Both the position numbers and the translations under genes were made by a program. A stretch of DNA of 64,000 bases. Origin: Candidatus Thalassarchaeum sp. (GTDB lineage Archaea > Thermoplasmatota > Poseidoniia > Poseidoniales > Thalassarchaeaceae). Positions 37,833-46,991 of the stretch are shown piece after piece. Location of the stretch: the NCBI GenBank assembly GCA_016777225.1, contig JADHRW010000004.1:1-64000 (forward strand), read 5' to 3'. Every line of letters begins with the position of its first letter. The first letter of the stretch is position 1. The notes under the pieces are model-generated. The model was not told the DNA's origin. It did no database searches and saw nothing but the letters and a program-made list of their open reading frames with translations.

Positions 37833-39986
37833 ATGGTTGAGGAGCGCCCAATAGGCGGTGATAAGCGAGAGCTTGTATCTTGGTTAGTAGGCCAGATTTC
37901 ATACCACTCTGATCTTTATTACAATAAGGCGGCGCCAATCATTTCAGATACAGAATTCGACTTACTGTGGGCAGAGTTGAAAAAATTAGATCCAGTTAAT
38001 CCTCAGTTAGAGAAAGTAGGTTTTGATTCTATTCCTGGGACAAACAAGATAAACCATTTGTTTCCAATGAGAAGTTTAGATAAGGCCACAGGAATTGATG
38101 AAATTAAACACTTTATCTCCGAAACAACGTCTCAAGGTAGACAATTTGTATGTCAGCCAAAACTCGATGGTTCTGCTCTTTCTTTAGAATATAGAAGAGG
38201 GCGATTGGTGCGAGCGGCAACACGAGGAAATGGTTCTCGCGGTGAAGATGTAACTGCGAACGCCAGACGAATATCCAACGTTCCTGAATCAATTGATTGG
38301 AAAGGCGATTGTCATATACGGGGAGAGGTAGTAATGCCATTATCAATTTTCAGGGAAAAATATTCTGCTATCGCTCCAAATCCTCGAAACTTAGCTGCCG
38401 GGTGTCTTCGACAAAAAACAATTCACTCAGGTAAAGCTGAAGCAGAAGATTTGATTTTTCTTGCATATGACGTTAAGTTCCCTGACATCAATTCACGTCA
38501 TCCAGATAGTCCATCACCGCCTAAATTTATTTTTGATTCTGAATCTAATGATTGGCTCTCTAGTGTGGGTATAGAAATAGCAGGAAATACTGTTTCTTCT
38601 GCAGAAAATCAGGATATTATGGCCCAAAAAATACTTTCTATAACGGAATATTGGACGGCAGAGAGAAAAGATGCTGAATGGGAAATTGATGGAGTAGTAA
38701 TAAAATTAGATTTACTCTCAAAAAGAGAATTGCTTGGAATGACTGCACACCATCCTCGGTGGGCTTTGGCCTGGAAATTCCCTCCTGAAGAAGCGACCAC
38801 TGTTCTAATGAGTGTTGATTGGCAGGTTGGAAGAACAGGAACGGTTACTCCAGTTGCTCGAGTCGCCCCAGTAGCAGTTTCCGGAGTAACAGTAGAGAAT
38901 GTAACATTACATAATTCTGGAGAATTAAATAGACTGAAAATCTCTATTGGAGACAAGGTCAGAATTGTTAGAAGAGGAGATGTTATCCCTAAAATAATCG
39001 AAGTAATCGATAAAGCAAAAATCTCTGATTTAATGGATAGAACTCATTCTAATGGAACTAAATTTAATGAAGAATTACCAAATCATTCTCCGATTATTAT
39101 TCCATCATTATGTCCCCGTTGCTCTACTAAATTAATAGAAGAGGGGGCATTTATTCGTTGTACCAATTTGAACTGTCCATCTCGTTTAGAGAGAACCATA
39201 TTATATTGGTGTAGAGCATTAGAAATGGATGGGATAGGTGAGAAACTAGTAGAACAATTGTGTTCAAACGGTTTAGTGAAATCTCTCCCTGATCTTTATA
39301 CTCTAAATGTAGACGATATTTCTAACCTTGAACGCATGGCTACAAAATCAGCAACTAATGTCGTGAAAGAACTTGATTCAAGTAGAAAGTTGACTCTTGG
39401 AAAGTTTCTTTTTGCACTTGGCTTACCCGGAATAGGCCCAGAAATAGCAACGTCAGTAGCTTCTAAAGTGAGAACAATCGAAAATTTATTCGAATTAGTT
39501 AATTCTAGAAATGACGATATAGATTTTAATCATGAAGGAATACAGCATGAATATAATCGAGCAACAAGAGAATTAACTGAGATTGATGGTGTGGGTGAAA
39601 CTGTTGCAAATCAGATATTAGATGGATTAGCAATAAGAATGGAATTTGTGTCTGAACTCTCCAACCAATTAGATATTTCTCCTGAATTAAATTCTCAATT
39701 AACTGGCCATTTACATGGAAGAACATTTTGCATTACAGGAACTTTAACACGTCCCCGTAAACAAATAGCATTAATGATAAAAGCAAATGGTGGCAAAGTA
39801 GTTTCATCTGTTTCTGGTAATTTAAGTTATTTAGTTGCAGGCGATTCCTCAGGTACTAAATTAGAAAATGCCAAAACTCTAGGTATTAAGATACTGTCTG
39901 AAGATGAATTAGATAGATTATTAAAATTAGAAAAACCTTCTGAACAAGTATCCATAGAAACTCAAAAATCTTTGATGGATTTTTGA
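37833..39986 (+). CDS. ligA: NAD+-dependent DNA ligase
   Basis: Seals nicks using NAD+, the bacterial type of replicative ligase. The 717 residues contain every LigA domain in order: an NAD-binding Ia region (YYNKAAPIISDTEFD), the adenylation site CQPKLDGSALS (K110), an OB fold (VGRTGTVTPVARVAPV), a Cys4 zinc finger (CPRCSTK and CTNLNCPSR), helix-hairpin-helix repeats (GLPGIGPEIATSVASK and TEIDGVGETVANQI), and a C-terminal BRCT domain (GRTFCITGTLTRPR). Archaea normally use an ATP-dependent ligase; NAD+ ligase is known in few archaeal groups, so transfer from bacteria is likely. It follows tRNA-Pro by about 80 bp. Confidence 0.96.
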   Translation: MVEERPIGGDKRELVSWLVGQISYHSDLYYNKAAPIISDTEFDLLWAELKKLDPVNPQLEKVGFDSIPGTNKINHLFPMRSLDKATGIDEIKHFISETTSQGRQFVCQPKLDGSALSLEYRRGRLVRAATRGNGSRGEDVTANARRISNVPESIDWKGDCHIRGEVVMPLSIFREKYSAIAPNPRNLAAGCLRQKTIHSGKAEAEDLIFLAYDVKFPDINSRHPDSPSPPKFIFDSESNDWLSSVGIEIAGNTVSSAENQDIMAQKILSITEYWTAERKDAEWEIDGVVIKLDLLSKRELLGMTAHHPRWALAWKFPPEEATTVLMSVDWQVGRTGTVTPVARVAPVAVSGVTVENVTLHNSGELNRLKISIGDKVRIVRRGDVIPKIIEVIDKAKISDLMDRTHSNGTKFNEELPNHSPIIIPSLCPRCSTKLIEEGAFIRCTNLNCPSRLERTILYWCRALEMDGIGEKLVEQLCSNGLVKSLPDLYTLNVDDISNLERMATKSATNVVKELDSSRKLTLGKFLFALGLPGIGPEIATSVASKVRTIENLFELVNSRNDDIDFNHEGIQHEYNRATRELTEIDGVGETVANQILDGLAIRMEFVSELSNQLDISPELNSQLTGHLHGRTFCITGTLTRPRKQIALMIKANGGKVVSSVSGNLSYLVAGDSSGTKLENAKTLGIKILSEDELDRLLKLEKPSEQVSIETQKSLMDF

Positions 39987-40793
39987 TTATCCATACATAT
40001 TCGAGTTTTCACCAGTGGCATTTTCAGCTCCCGGATTTAATTGTAAAGCCATCATTTCTTTAATTTGTTCTTCAATCCTTTGTGCTTCTTTTAACAACGG
40101 TTCTGAGTCTAAATATATCGCTGGTAATAATTTATCTAGGCAATTAATAATTCTTGCCGCAGCTCTAGAGTCCGGTATTGAACCATTTCCAAATTCTCCT
40201 GAGGCTTCTGCTAACATTGCAATAGTATTTATTTCTCTTCTTCTACTTTCACCCATCATTACTCCAGTCATTCCACCAACAATGCCTTGCTTCAGAAGAG
40301 GGACCTGTAATTCCTTCAGTATTTTATGAGATTCCAAAATTGCACCAATTCCTAGTAAAGATCCATCAGAATCATCTTCATCAAATATAGTATGTTTATT
40401 TTCTATACCTGGTGAATATGCGTCTATCATTATTGTTGCACTAGCATTGCACTCCTTAATCCAATCAATTAGCGACCCTGCCAATGGTAAGCATAATTCA
40501 GGTGCGACTTGTATCTCTGAAGCAATTAGAACGACTCTATTACACTCTTCCATGTTGCATATTGGTTCTCCTGCATAGAACCTTAGTGGTGGTAAAGGCA
40601 TTCCATCTTGAACTAAGCAAACTGCTGGTAAAGAAGGATGTCTTACTCCTCCTACCAATTTCAATTCTAACTTATCCACTAAGTAATGCGCTACAATACT
40701 ACTAACAAACCCCAATGAGGGAAAACAGTTGACTACAAGCGCTCCTGTTAAATCGATTTCCGAATCTACTTGAACCTCTGGTTGTGACATCAT
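39987..40793 (-). CDS. PAC2-family protein (proteasome assembly chaperone-like), copy 1
   Basis: A 268-residue protein of the PAC2/COG2047 ATP-grasp-like family. Landmarks are a Gly-rich opening (VVNCFPSLGFVSSIVAHYLV), PLPPLRFYAGEP, and GIVGGMTGVMMGESRRREIN followed by ASGEFGNGSIPDSRAAARII. Eukaryotic PAC2 chaperones proteasome assembly; the archaeal role is not settled. A second, distantly similar copy lies at 46218-46991. The end abuts the ligA stop with no gap. Confidence 0.85.
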   Translation of the reverse strand: MMSQPEVQVDSEIDLTGALVVNCFPSLGFVSSIVAHYLVDKLELKLVGGVRHPSLPAVCLVQDGMPLPPLRFYAGEPICNMEECNRVVLIASEIQVAPELCLPLAGSLIDWIKECNASATIMIDAYSPGIENKHTIFDEDDSDGSLLGIGAILESHKILKELQVPLLKQGIVGGMTGVMMGESRRREINTIAMLAEASGEFGNGSIPDSRAAARIINCLDKLLPAIYLDSEPLLKEAQRIEEQIKEMMALQLNPGAENATGENSNMYG

Positions 40794-40875
40794 TATTGGA
40801 CAGTAACCGGCCGATGGTGTTAATCCTTATGACATCCCGAGCATAACATCAGGTAATGATGCGGGCTGAAAAATA

Positions 40876-42033
40876 ATGGAAGGGACTTTATCTTCACATC
40901 AATTATCGCCATCTTCTTGGAATCGGTTTGAAGAATGTCCACGTAAATATTGGTTATCTAGACAGCGTTTACCTCGAAAAGCAAGTTTGCCCGCGTCGAT
41001 GGGAAATGCGATTCATAATTCTGTAGAAGAAATATGTAATCTTGATGTTTCTAATAGAGATGATTCTGAAACTGGTTGGTTATCCAAATCAATGAAAGAA
41101 ATTTTAGATAAGCATTGGGAAATAGAAAAAAAGATTTTTTTAGAAACACCCAGAAGACCTCGTTGGAAACCTCATCTGATTAGTAAAGCTAGAGAAGGCT
41201 TTATTGGCGCATTAAATATTCTTTTTATCAAATCTAAACAGAGTGAGAAAAAGTTCTCAGAAGTATCTGTTGGTGATTGGAAAAATATTCAATCAATATT
41301 ATTATTAAACGAAGGTACATTAGTCTCAGAAGATGGAAAATTAATCGGTAGGTTAGATTTATTAGTTAATGATTTAGATAACAATGGTCAATCAAAAGGT
41401 TGGATTGTTGCAGATTTAAAAACTGGAAAACCTCCTCAAAAAGATCTAAATGAACGAGTAATTAGGCAATTATTATTCTATCGAGATTTATTGAAAGAAA
41501 CAACTGATGACTATCCTCTCGTCATTGCTGAAGGATGGTATTCTTCTAATCAAGAAGTATATCCGGCTATAGGTGAATCAGTATTAATTGATGCAAGAAA
41601 GGCGTGGGAAAAGATGAAATTAACTTCTGAACCATTTATTGGTACCCCCAATTTTCAATCATGTAAGTTTTGTGAATATAAGGCGTGGTGTCCGGATTGG
41701 TGGGTTGCTAGAAGCGAAGGAGTACTCTCAGAATCTGATATGTTCCGTGATGAAGTAGTTAGGTTAATTCGATTCGATGAGACCTCGGGAGCGGCTCTAT
41801 TTGAGCGTCAATCTCCCTTGGGTAAAGACGGAGAAGTTATTGAATCAGAAATCCGATTTGGAGGCTTTGTAAAAGATAGAGCCTTCGAACAAATATCCGA
41901 ATTAATTTCATCCGGATATAAAGGGCCTATATTTCTTGGAAGTATCCGTGCTGAAGGGAAAATAATACACTTAGGGGACTGGAGCGAGATCCTTAGGTGG
42001 TCACCTTTATTGAAATCAATAAGGGTAAATTAG
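40876..42033 (+). CDS. RecB-family PD-(D/E)XK nuclease with Fe-S Cys set
   Basis: A 385-residue predicted nuclease of the Cas4/RecB family. The opening LSPSSWNRFEECPRKYWL is the classic start with its first cluster Cys. The active site is IGRLDLLVND and VADLKTGKPP, followed by the helix with VIRQLLFYRDLL. The last three Cys of an iron-sulfur cluster are in CKFCEYKAWCPDWW. A C-terminal extension of about 110 residues has no obvious motif. No cas genes are nearby, so a DNA repair role is more likely than CRISPR adaptation. It overlaps the convergent DnaQ-like gene by 4 nt. Confidence 0.88.
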   Translation: MEGTLSSHQLSPSSWNRFEECPRKYWLSRQRLPRKASLPASMGNAIHNSVEEICNLDVSNRDDSETGWLSKSMKEILDKHWEIEKKIFLETPRRPRWKPHLISKAREGFIGALNILFIKSKQSEKKFSEVSVGDWKNIQSILLLNEGTLVSEDGKLIGRLDLLVNDLDNNGQSKGWIVADLKTGKPPQKDLNERVIRQLLFYRDLLKETTDDYPLVIAEGWYSSNQEVYPAIGESVLIDARKAWEKMKLTSEPFIGTPNFQSCKFCEYKAWCPDWWVARSEGVLSESDMFRDEVVRLIRFDETSGAALFERQSPLGKDGEVIESEIRFGGFVKDRAFEQISELISSGYKGPIFLGSIRAEGKIIHLGDWSEILRWSPLLKSIRVN

Positions 42034-42848
42034 TCGATGAATTGTGAACTATATTTTTTTGAAACTGATTTTGGTATAGGACTAGATGGAGAAAATAGCC
42101 ATCTTAAATAGCGAGGGTCTCTTTTTTGAATTTCCCCTAAAGTTCTTCCTTTATACTTTCCAAAGGCAATAATAATATCTGAATTACTAATTCTTAAATT
42201 CCCTCCTGATCCCTCTACAGGTTCTAAATCCACTAATCCCGGGCCTAATGAGTCTTGATTTCTAACTCCAGCAAGAGAATCCTGTAAATCATCAATCGAA
42301 CCTCTGAAAAATCTAGGATAGGCTTTCATAATTTCCCAGAGTAAAAATAGTGTCGCACCAGCATCAGCATCAGCTCGATGAGCATTCTCTAGATTGATTC
42401 CATATTTATTACAAAGTATACCTAGGGTGTGTCTGCCTGGGATTTTTAATTTTCTTGCAATCACATATGTATCGATTATCGCTCTTGGCCTCGGAGTTTC
42501 AACACCCGCTCTGAGGCATTCCATTTCAAGAAATTTCCAATCAAATTTAATTACATTATGACCAACAATTATTGCCCCCTCCATCATTTTTGAAATATTT
42601 GATATATGCTGAGAAAATTCACCTGAATTTTTGACATCAGAATTTTTAATTCCATGCACGTTAGTCGAATCAACAGGTATTCTTTTTCCGGGATTAACTA
42701 ATGATTGAAGATTTATATGACTGCCATCTATATCACTTCCCACAAGCGCATATTCGACAATACGTTCTTTTCTCATATCGAATCCAGTTGTTTCTAGATC
42801 GAATCCTAAAACTCGAAACCCACTAAATACCTCTCCAGACACGAACAA
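42030..42848 (-). CDS. DnaQ-like DEDDh 3'-5' exonuclease with extra C-terminal domain
   Basis: A 272-residue exonuclease. The DEDDh motifs are seen: LGFDLETTGFD (Exo I), GHNVIKFDWKFLEMEC (Exo II) and NAHRADADAGATLFLLW (Exo III). The last 60 residues contain IIAFGKYKGRTLGEIQKRD with LRWLFS, a module found as a C-terminal extension in several DnaQ-like proteins (DUF3820-like). The start is a TTG at 42848, with a GTG two codons later as alternative. It faces the RecB-like nuclease tail to tail. Confidence 0.85.
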   Translation of the reverse strand: MFVSGEVFSGFRVLGFDLETTGFDMRKERIVEYALVGSDIDGSHINLQSLVNPGKRIPVDSTNVHGIKNSDVKNSGEFSQHISNISKMMEGAIIVGHNVIKFDWKFLEMECLRAGVETPRPRAIIDTYVIARKLKIPGRHTLGILCNKYGINLENAHRADADAGATLFLLWEIMKAYPRFFRGSIDDLQDSLAGVRNQDSLGPGLVDLEPVEGSGGNLRISNSDIIIAFGKYKGRTLGEIQKRDPRYLRWLFSPSSPIPKSVSKKYSSQFID

Positions 42849-42969
42849 ACGAACGAGGACTCATCCATTAACTCATCCATTCGGATTTTTTCCAATCATG
42901 CAGTTTTCCTTATGATTTACTGAATCAATCCAACATTGCTATGAATGCTGGATTGTGCACAGGCATCTG

Positions 42970-44136
42970 ATGACGTCAACTAGGGTCAAAAGTTTCTCGA
43001 TATGTTGCATGATATTATTAGTTTCAGTTTCTGGATGTACAGGTCTTTCTTCGACAACTCCTAATGCCGAAATTATATCAGATGCAAATGAGATAAATGT
43101 GGGAGATGTCATAAATTTTGATGCTCGAGATTCAACAACTCCTTCGCCTTCAATAATTACAGATTATACCTGGGATTTTGGAGATGGAGAAATTCGAATG
43201 ACGAAAGCAGGAATTATCAGTCATTATTTCCAGACATCAGGGAATTTCGAAGTTCAACTAACTGTAACAAATGATTATGATGAGTCTGATTCAACATCAA
43301 TTAATGTATTTGTTAATTCTCCTCCATCAATTATCATTAGTATGCCAGGATATGTAAAGACAGGAGAAACCGCAATATTAGACGCCTCTAGCTCTTTCGA
43401 CCCGGAGGGAGGGTCTTTAGAATATATTTGGGATTTCGATAAGACTGAAGATAGTGATGGGGATGGTAATGCAGCAGGTGATGCAGATGCCAATGAGGTT
43501 ATTGCAGAGATTGAATTTACAGAACCTGGAAATCATACAGGGATACTAACCGTAGTTGATGACAAAGGCGGTATTTCCTCAGAAGAGTGGACAATCATGG
43601 TAGTTTCAAGAAATTATCATGTGTCATGGGAAGAACAAACAATCGAATTTTCTTGGTCCGGTTATCTTGAGCAAGACGAAACTGTTTCTTTTAGCCATGA
43701 ACCGGGATTAGGCGCTAGAATTATGCATGTCAATGCAACATTAACTTTAGCACGAGATATTATTCCAATAATGTGGCCTGAAGATAACTTTTCTTTGTAT
43801 CTAGATTTGCCAATGAATGGTTGGACAACCTTTACTTCTACAAGCCATGATAATATTACAGAAAATGCTACTGCATACATATCTAGAGATAATATGAATG
43901 ATGTACCCAATAGTGATTATACAATTCAATCTGATTCATCTGAATCCATCATCATTAATCTGTTAAGTGAAGCAGGGCAAAGGTTTGGTCAAGGAGATTG
44001 GATTTGGTCTATTTCTGCTGATGAATGTGACCCAGACTTACCTGTTGATGGAGTAGATCCAGACACAGGTAATGATTGGGATTTACAAATAGAGTTTGTA
44101 ATTTTAATCCCAAGAGTTAGTGAAATTGGGATTTAA
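42970..44136 (+). CDS. PKD-domain lipoprotein
   Basis: A 388-residue secreted lipoprotein. The signal peptide ends in LLVSVSGC, with the lipid-attachment Cys at residue 23. Two PKD-type domains follow: DARDSTTPSPSIITDYTWDF with GDGE, and DASSSFDPEGGSLEYIWDF. The second has an inserted DSDGDGNAAGDADANE stretch that looks like a calcium loop. The last 170 residues are beta-rich with no recognised family. ATG 42970 is preferred to GTG 42955. It is probably a cell-surface binding protein. Confidence 0.82.
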   Translation: MTSTRVKSFSICCMILLVSVSGCTGLSSTTPNAEIISDANEINVGDVINFDARDSTTPSPSIITDYTWDFGDGEIRMTKAGIISHYFQTSGNFEVQLTVTNDYDESDSTSINVFVNSPPSIIISMPGYVKTGETAILDASSSFDPEGGSLEYIWDFDKTEDSDGDGNAAGDADANEVIAEIEFTEPGNHTGILTVVDDKGGISSEEWTIMVVSRNYHVSWEEQTIEFSWSGYLEQDETVSFSHEPGLGARIMHVNATLTLARDIIPIMWPEDNFSLYLDLPMNGWTTFTSTSHDNITENATAYISRDNMNDVPNSDYTIQSDSSESIIINLLSEAGQRFGQGDWIWSISADECDPDLPVDGVDPDTGNDWDLQIEFVILIPRVSEIGI

Positions 44137-44188
44137 ATTTCTATCTATCTGTGGGAAGGGCTTTCAAGTAATTCTCTATGGCAAGGGT

Positions 44189-44542
44189 ATGGTCAAAGAG
44201 ATGGAGATAACAAAAGTCTCAATTCGCGATCGTCTTATTGCTGATTTGAAAGTCATTATGCAGAATCCCCGCGACTATGATTTCGCTCCTCGTGCAGAGA
44301 TTAATGGCACCACACTTCTTATCAAAAATAATGATGATGAAGACTCCACAACATCATTTGAGCTTGACTCTGAAATGATGCAAACAGTAGAAAGAGATCG
44401 AATGCTTGAATTGAGAGTAAAATTCAATGTAGAAGGTATGCACGGCGTTCTTTTGCATAAAACTCCTAATCCAAGAGATGGTCCAAAATCAAAGAAGTTG
44501 GCTCAACCAAGTTGGAAAACAATCCTTCCTTTAGAACTTTAA
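44189..44542 (+). CDS. Small acidic-basic hypothetical protein
   Basis: About 117 residues, soluble, no recognised family. It begins MVKEMEITKVSIRDRLIADL and has an acidic patch DDEDSTTSFELDSEM and a Lys/Pro-rich end. A second in-frame ATG at 44201 is equally possible. It follows the lipoprotein by about 50 nt and precedes tRNA-Arg. Confidence 0.6.
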   Translation: MVKEMEITKVSIRDRLIADLKVIMQNPRDYDFAPRAEINGTTLLIKNNDDEDSTTSFELDSEMMQTVERDRMLELRVKFNVEGMHGVLLHKTPNPRDGPKSKKLAQPSWKTILPLEL

Positions 44543-44598
44543 TTCATCCAACCTTTAACCGTCGGAATTAAACACGGACCTTCTCTCGATTACCTATT

Positions 44599-44675
44599 GG
44601 ACCCATAGTGTAGCCTGGATATCACTGGGGCTTGCGGAGCCTTAAACCCGTGTTCAAATCGCGGTGGGTCCGCCA
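44599..44675 (+). tRNA. tRNA-Arg (GCG anticodon)
   Basis: Acceptor GGACCCA pairs perfectly with TGGGTCC, discriminator G and encoded CCA. The D arm is GTG with CAC. The anticodon arm GGGGC-TTGCGGA-GCCTT gives GCG, with two G-U pairs. The T arm is CCGTG-TTCAAAT-CGCGG. No intron. Confidence 0.93.
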
Positions 44676-44749
44676 TTAATGTGTTTTAGTGATAACTCTA
44701 GCAAATCATCTATGCATAGATTTCAAATCCATGACGTATTACGATAAAC

Positions 44750-45166
44750 ATGGCTTTTACCTCTTCACGAAGAATTGATTTTCCAATGGTCGATCTTGCA
44801 GGCATTGTTTATTATCCAAGGTTCTGGGACTTAGCACATCGTTTTTATGAGGAATCATGGGAATATACTTGCGATATTCACTATAATGAATTATTACAAA
44901 AACACCGCATAGGATTTCCGTTGGTACATAGTGAAGCGAACTTTCATCATCCACTTAGCTATGGGGATACAGCTGTCTGTAAGATTGTAGTAAAAAATAT
45001 AGGAGACACATCTATAACTTGGTTTTTCGAAATATTTAATCAAAATGGTGTATTATGTTGGACGTCAAAACAAACTACTGTGTGCACGAGTATGGATTCA
45101 ATAATTGACAAAATATCAGTCCCAGAATGGATTAGAACAGGTCTTTCTCAAATTATTATAGACTAA
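44750..45166 (+). CDS. Hotdog-fold acyl-CoA thioesterase (4HBT-like)
   Basis: A 138-residue single hotdog domain. The N-terminal signature DFPMVDLAGIVYYPRFWDL has the catalytic Asp (D15) followed by AGIVYYPRFW, as in 4-hydroxybenzoyl-CoA thioesterase-type proteins. FPLVHSEANFHHPLSYGD is the second conserved segment. It probably hydrolyses an acyl-CoA; the substrate is unknown. The end is 7 nt from the convergent pentapeptide gene. Confidence 0.87.
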   Translation: MAFTSSRRIDFPMVDLAGIVYYPRFWDLAHRFYEESWEYTCDIHYNELLQKHRIGFPLVHSEANFHHPLSYGDTAVCKIVVKNIGDTSITWFFEIFNQNGVLCWTSKQTTVCTSMDSIIDKISVPEWIRTGLSQIIID

Positions 45167-45172
45167 TATAGC

Positions 45173-45568
45173 CTACTCTTTTGGCCATTTTTTAGATAAA
45201 GCACCTCGTAGGTCATCATTCATTTTAGCGTCCCACCAGTTCGCATTTCTCCAGATGGCGTAACGCCCCCTTATTCCCCTTAAATCTGCACGATCTAATT
45301 TACTACCTTGAAAATTAGATAAATTCATTCTGGCTTTAAGGAAAATGGCATCACGCATATCTGCATGGTCAAAAGCTGCTTTCATCAAATTTGCTCGTTT
45401 GAACGAAGCCTTTCGTAAATCCGCACCAGAAAGATTTGCTCCCTCTAGATCTGCTCCATCGAATACAGCCCTTCTTAAATCAGCACCCGATAAATCAATA
45501 CCACGCAAATCTTCTCCTACGTGTGAAGTATACGACCAATCTTTTTTTTCAGATTTTTCTTCAGTCAC
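45173..45568 (-). CDS. Pentapeptide-repeat protein
   Basis: A 131-residue protein whose middle is a run of about ten A(D/N)LXX pentapeptides (GADLRRAVFDGADLEGANLS and following), predicting a short right-handed beta-helix. The GTG at 45568 is preferred because it overlaps the stop of the upstream gene (cGTGAcTGA); the longer ATG-started frame at 45601 mostly reads that gene in another frame. Role unknown; such proteins often bind other proteins or DNA-mimicking surfaces. Confidence 0.8.
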   Translation of the reverse strand: MTEEKSEKKDWSYTSHVGEDLRGIDLSGADLRRAVFDGADLEGANLSGADLRKASFKRANLMKAAFDHADMRDAIFLKARMNLSNFQGSKLDRADLRGIRGRYAIWRNANWWDAKMNDDLRGALSKKWPKE

Positions 45569-46115
45569 GGGACATTCTCTCCAGATAATTCCGTCCAGCA
45601 TCAGTCAGTACAACGTACCTGTTCTTTTTTGGCATACCTGCGGGATATTCTAGAAACGGTTCTTGTTTTTTTCCAGAGACTCCTCCTTCTAACATTCTGT
45701 TAATATACAGGGAGAGATTCCATTTTTCGACATCATTTTCTTCCCATTTTCCTGACTGAGAGACTAATATTTTCAATTCTCTTGGTGGTGTATTGGTTTC
45801 TTTTTCAACAAATCTCAAATAATGAATAGCCGCTAAAATAACATCTCCAGTTTTTTCGATTCCACAAGAATCTAAAACTCTCCTAAATGCAGAGCCACGT
45901 TCAGGGATTCCAGTTTGTATTGCCCTCTGAGCCGCTTGTTCAACTGCTAAATCTCTAGCGTTTCTAATTGCAGAAAGATTGGCTGCCCATGAGCCATTTT
46001 CTTTGATTTTCAGCCAACCATCATTTACTTCTTTAGCAGACCCTGTCAAGTCGATAACGTCAGAACCAACTTTGATGTAAATTCGTCCCATACCAGAATC
46101 CCCATCCTCACTCAT
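45561..46115 (-). CDS. Hypothetical protein with winged-helix-like end
   Basis: A 184-residue soluble protein. The first 50 residues are beta-rich (GRIYIKVGSDVIDLTG). The C-terminal part contains KKNRYVVLTDAGRNYLERM, a pattern common in the last wing and helix of winged-helix domains. No family recognised. It is probably translated together with the pentapeptide gene. Confidence 0.65.
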   Translation of the reverse strand: MSEDGDSGMGRIYIKVGSDVIDLTGSAKEVNDGWLKIKENGSWAANLSAIRNARDLAVEQAAQRAIQTGIPERGSAFRRVLDSCGIEKTGDVILAAIHYLRFVEKETNTPPRELKILVSQSGKWEENDVEKWNLSLYINRMLEGGVSGKKQEPFLEYPAGMPKKNRYVVLTDAGRNYLERMSRD

Positions 46116-46217
46116 ATTAACTCGGAGATGCCCTATTTAGTTAAATCCTAGTATTATTTTTTAACAAAAAGTGATTTTTTAACTGCGAGATTTAAGATAA
46201 CCAACCAACTGCGATAC

Positions 46218-46991
46218 ATGATGAGCAACGACAATAGTGCTGGCTATCCATTAGTTTTGCATGCTGAAGCAGACCCCAGCCGACTCGGAGGAACTGCAAT
46301 TTGTGGCTTCTCGACAGTTGGTTCAGTTGGCGTAATTACGACCTCTCATTTGATATCTGCTCTTGGATTAGATGCCATGGGTACAGTACTTCACCCTCAA
46401 TTTCCTGCGATTGCATTGATTCATGACTCAGTACCGAAACATCCTGTTCGTGTGTATCAGGGAGAAGGTCTGGGAGTATTCACATCTGAAATCCAATTTC
46501 CTAATGAAAAAGATATTTACTTTGGCGAAACGGTACTTGAATGGTTTACTAAAGGAGGATTTGACCGCTTAATTGTCGTCGATGGAGTAATCAGTAACGA
46601 ACTTGGTATCAAGGAAGAAGGCGAATTATGGGGCGTATCTTCAACCCAAAAAGGTAGAGACCAACTCGATAAAGCAGGAATTCGCCGAATTCAACAAGGT
46701 ATCGTTTCAGGTATTGCTGGCTATTTAATCGCTGAAGGTGAGCGACGCGGGCTAGAAGTTTCAGCATTATTAGCGGAATGTAACCCTATGTATCCTGATG
46801 CTCGAGCAGCTTTAATAGCAGTAGAAGGAGTAAGTGAACTAATTGATAGAGAAATTCCAATTCAAGATTTATTGAATGATGCAAGAAATATCGAAGAGCG
46901 TGTGAGGGAGGCTTTCAATCGAGCACAGAAAACAGCTTTACCTGCACCAATCGATGACGATGATGACGATGAAGTTCAAATGGTGTTTTGA
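46218..46991 (+). CDS. PAC2-family protein (proteasome assembly chaperone-like), copy 2
   Basis: A 257-residue PAC2 protein. It has the Gly-rich GGTAICGFSTVGSVGVITTS opening, HPQFPAIALIHDSVPKHPVR, and QQGIVSGIAGYLIAEGERRG with CNPMYPDARAA. The C-terminus is an acidic run DDDDDDEVQMVF. It is similar in layout to copy 1 at 39987-40793, but not close in sequence. ATG 46218 or 46221 is the start. Confidence 0.85.
   Translation: MMSNDNSAGYPLVLHAEADPSRLGGTAICGFSTVGSVGVITTSHLISALGLDAMGTVLHPQFPAIALIHDSVPKHPVRVYQGEGLGVFTSEIQFPNEKDIYFGETVLEWFTKGGFDRLIVVDGVISNELGIKEEGELWGVSSTQKGRDQLDKAGIRRIQQGIVSGIAGYLIAEGERRGLEVSALLAECNPMYPDARAALIAVEGVSELIDREIPIQDLLNDARNIEERVREAFNRAQKTALPAPIDDDDDDEVQMVF

Noticed and set aside
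40876-42033. Cas4 of a CRISPR system
   Set aside because: No other cas gene or repeat array lies nearby; the family also includes general RecB-like nucleases.
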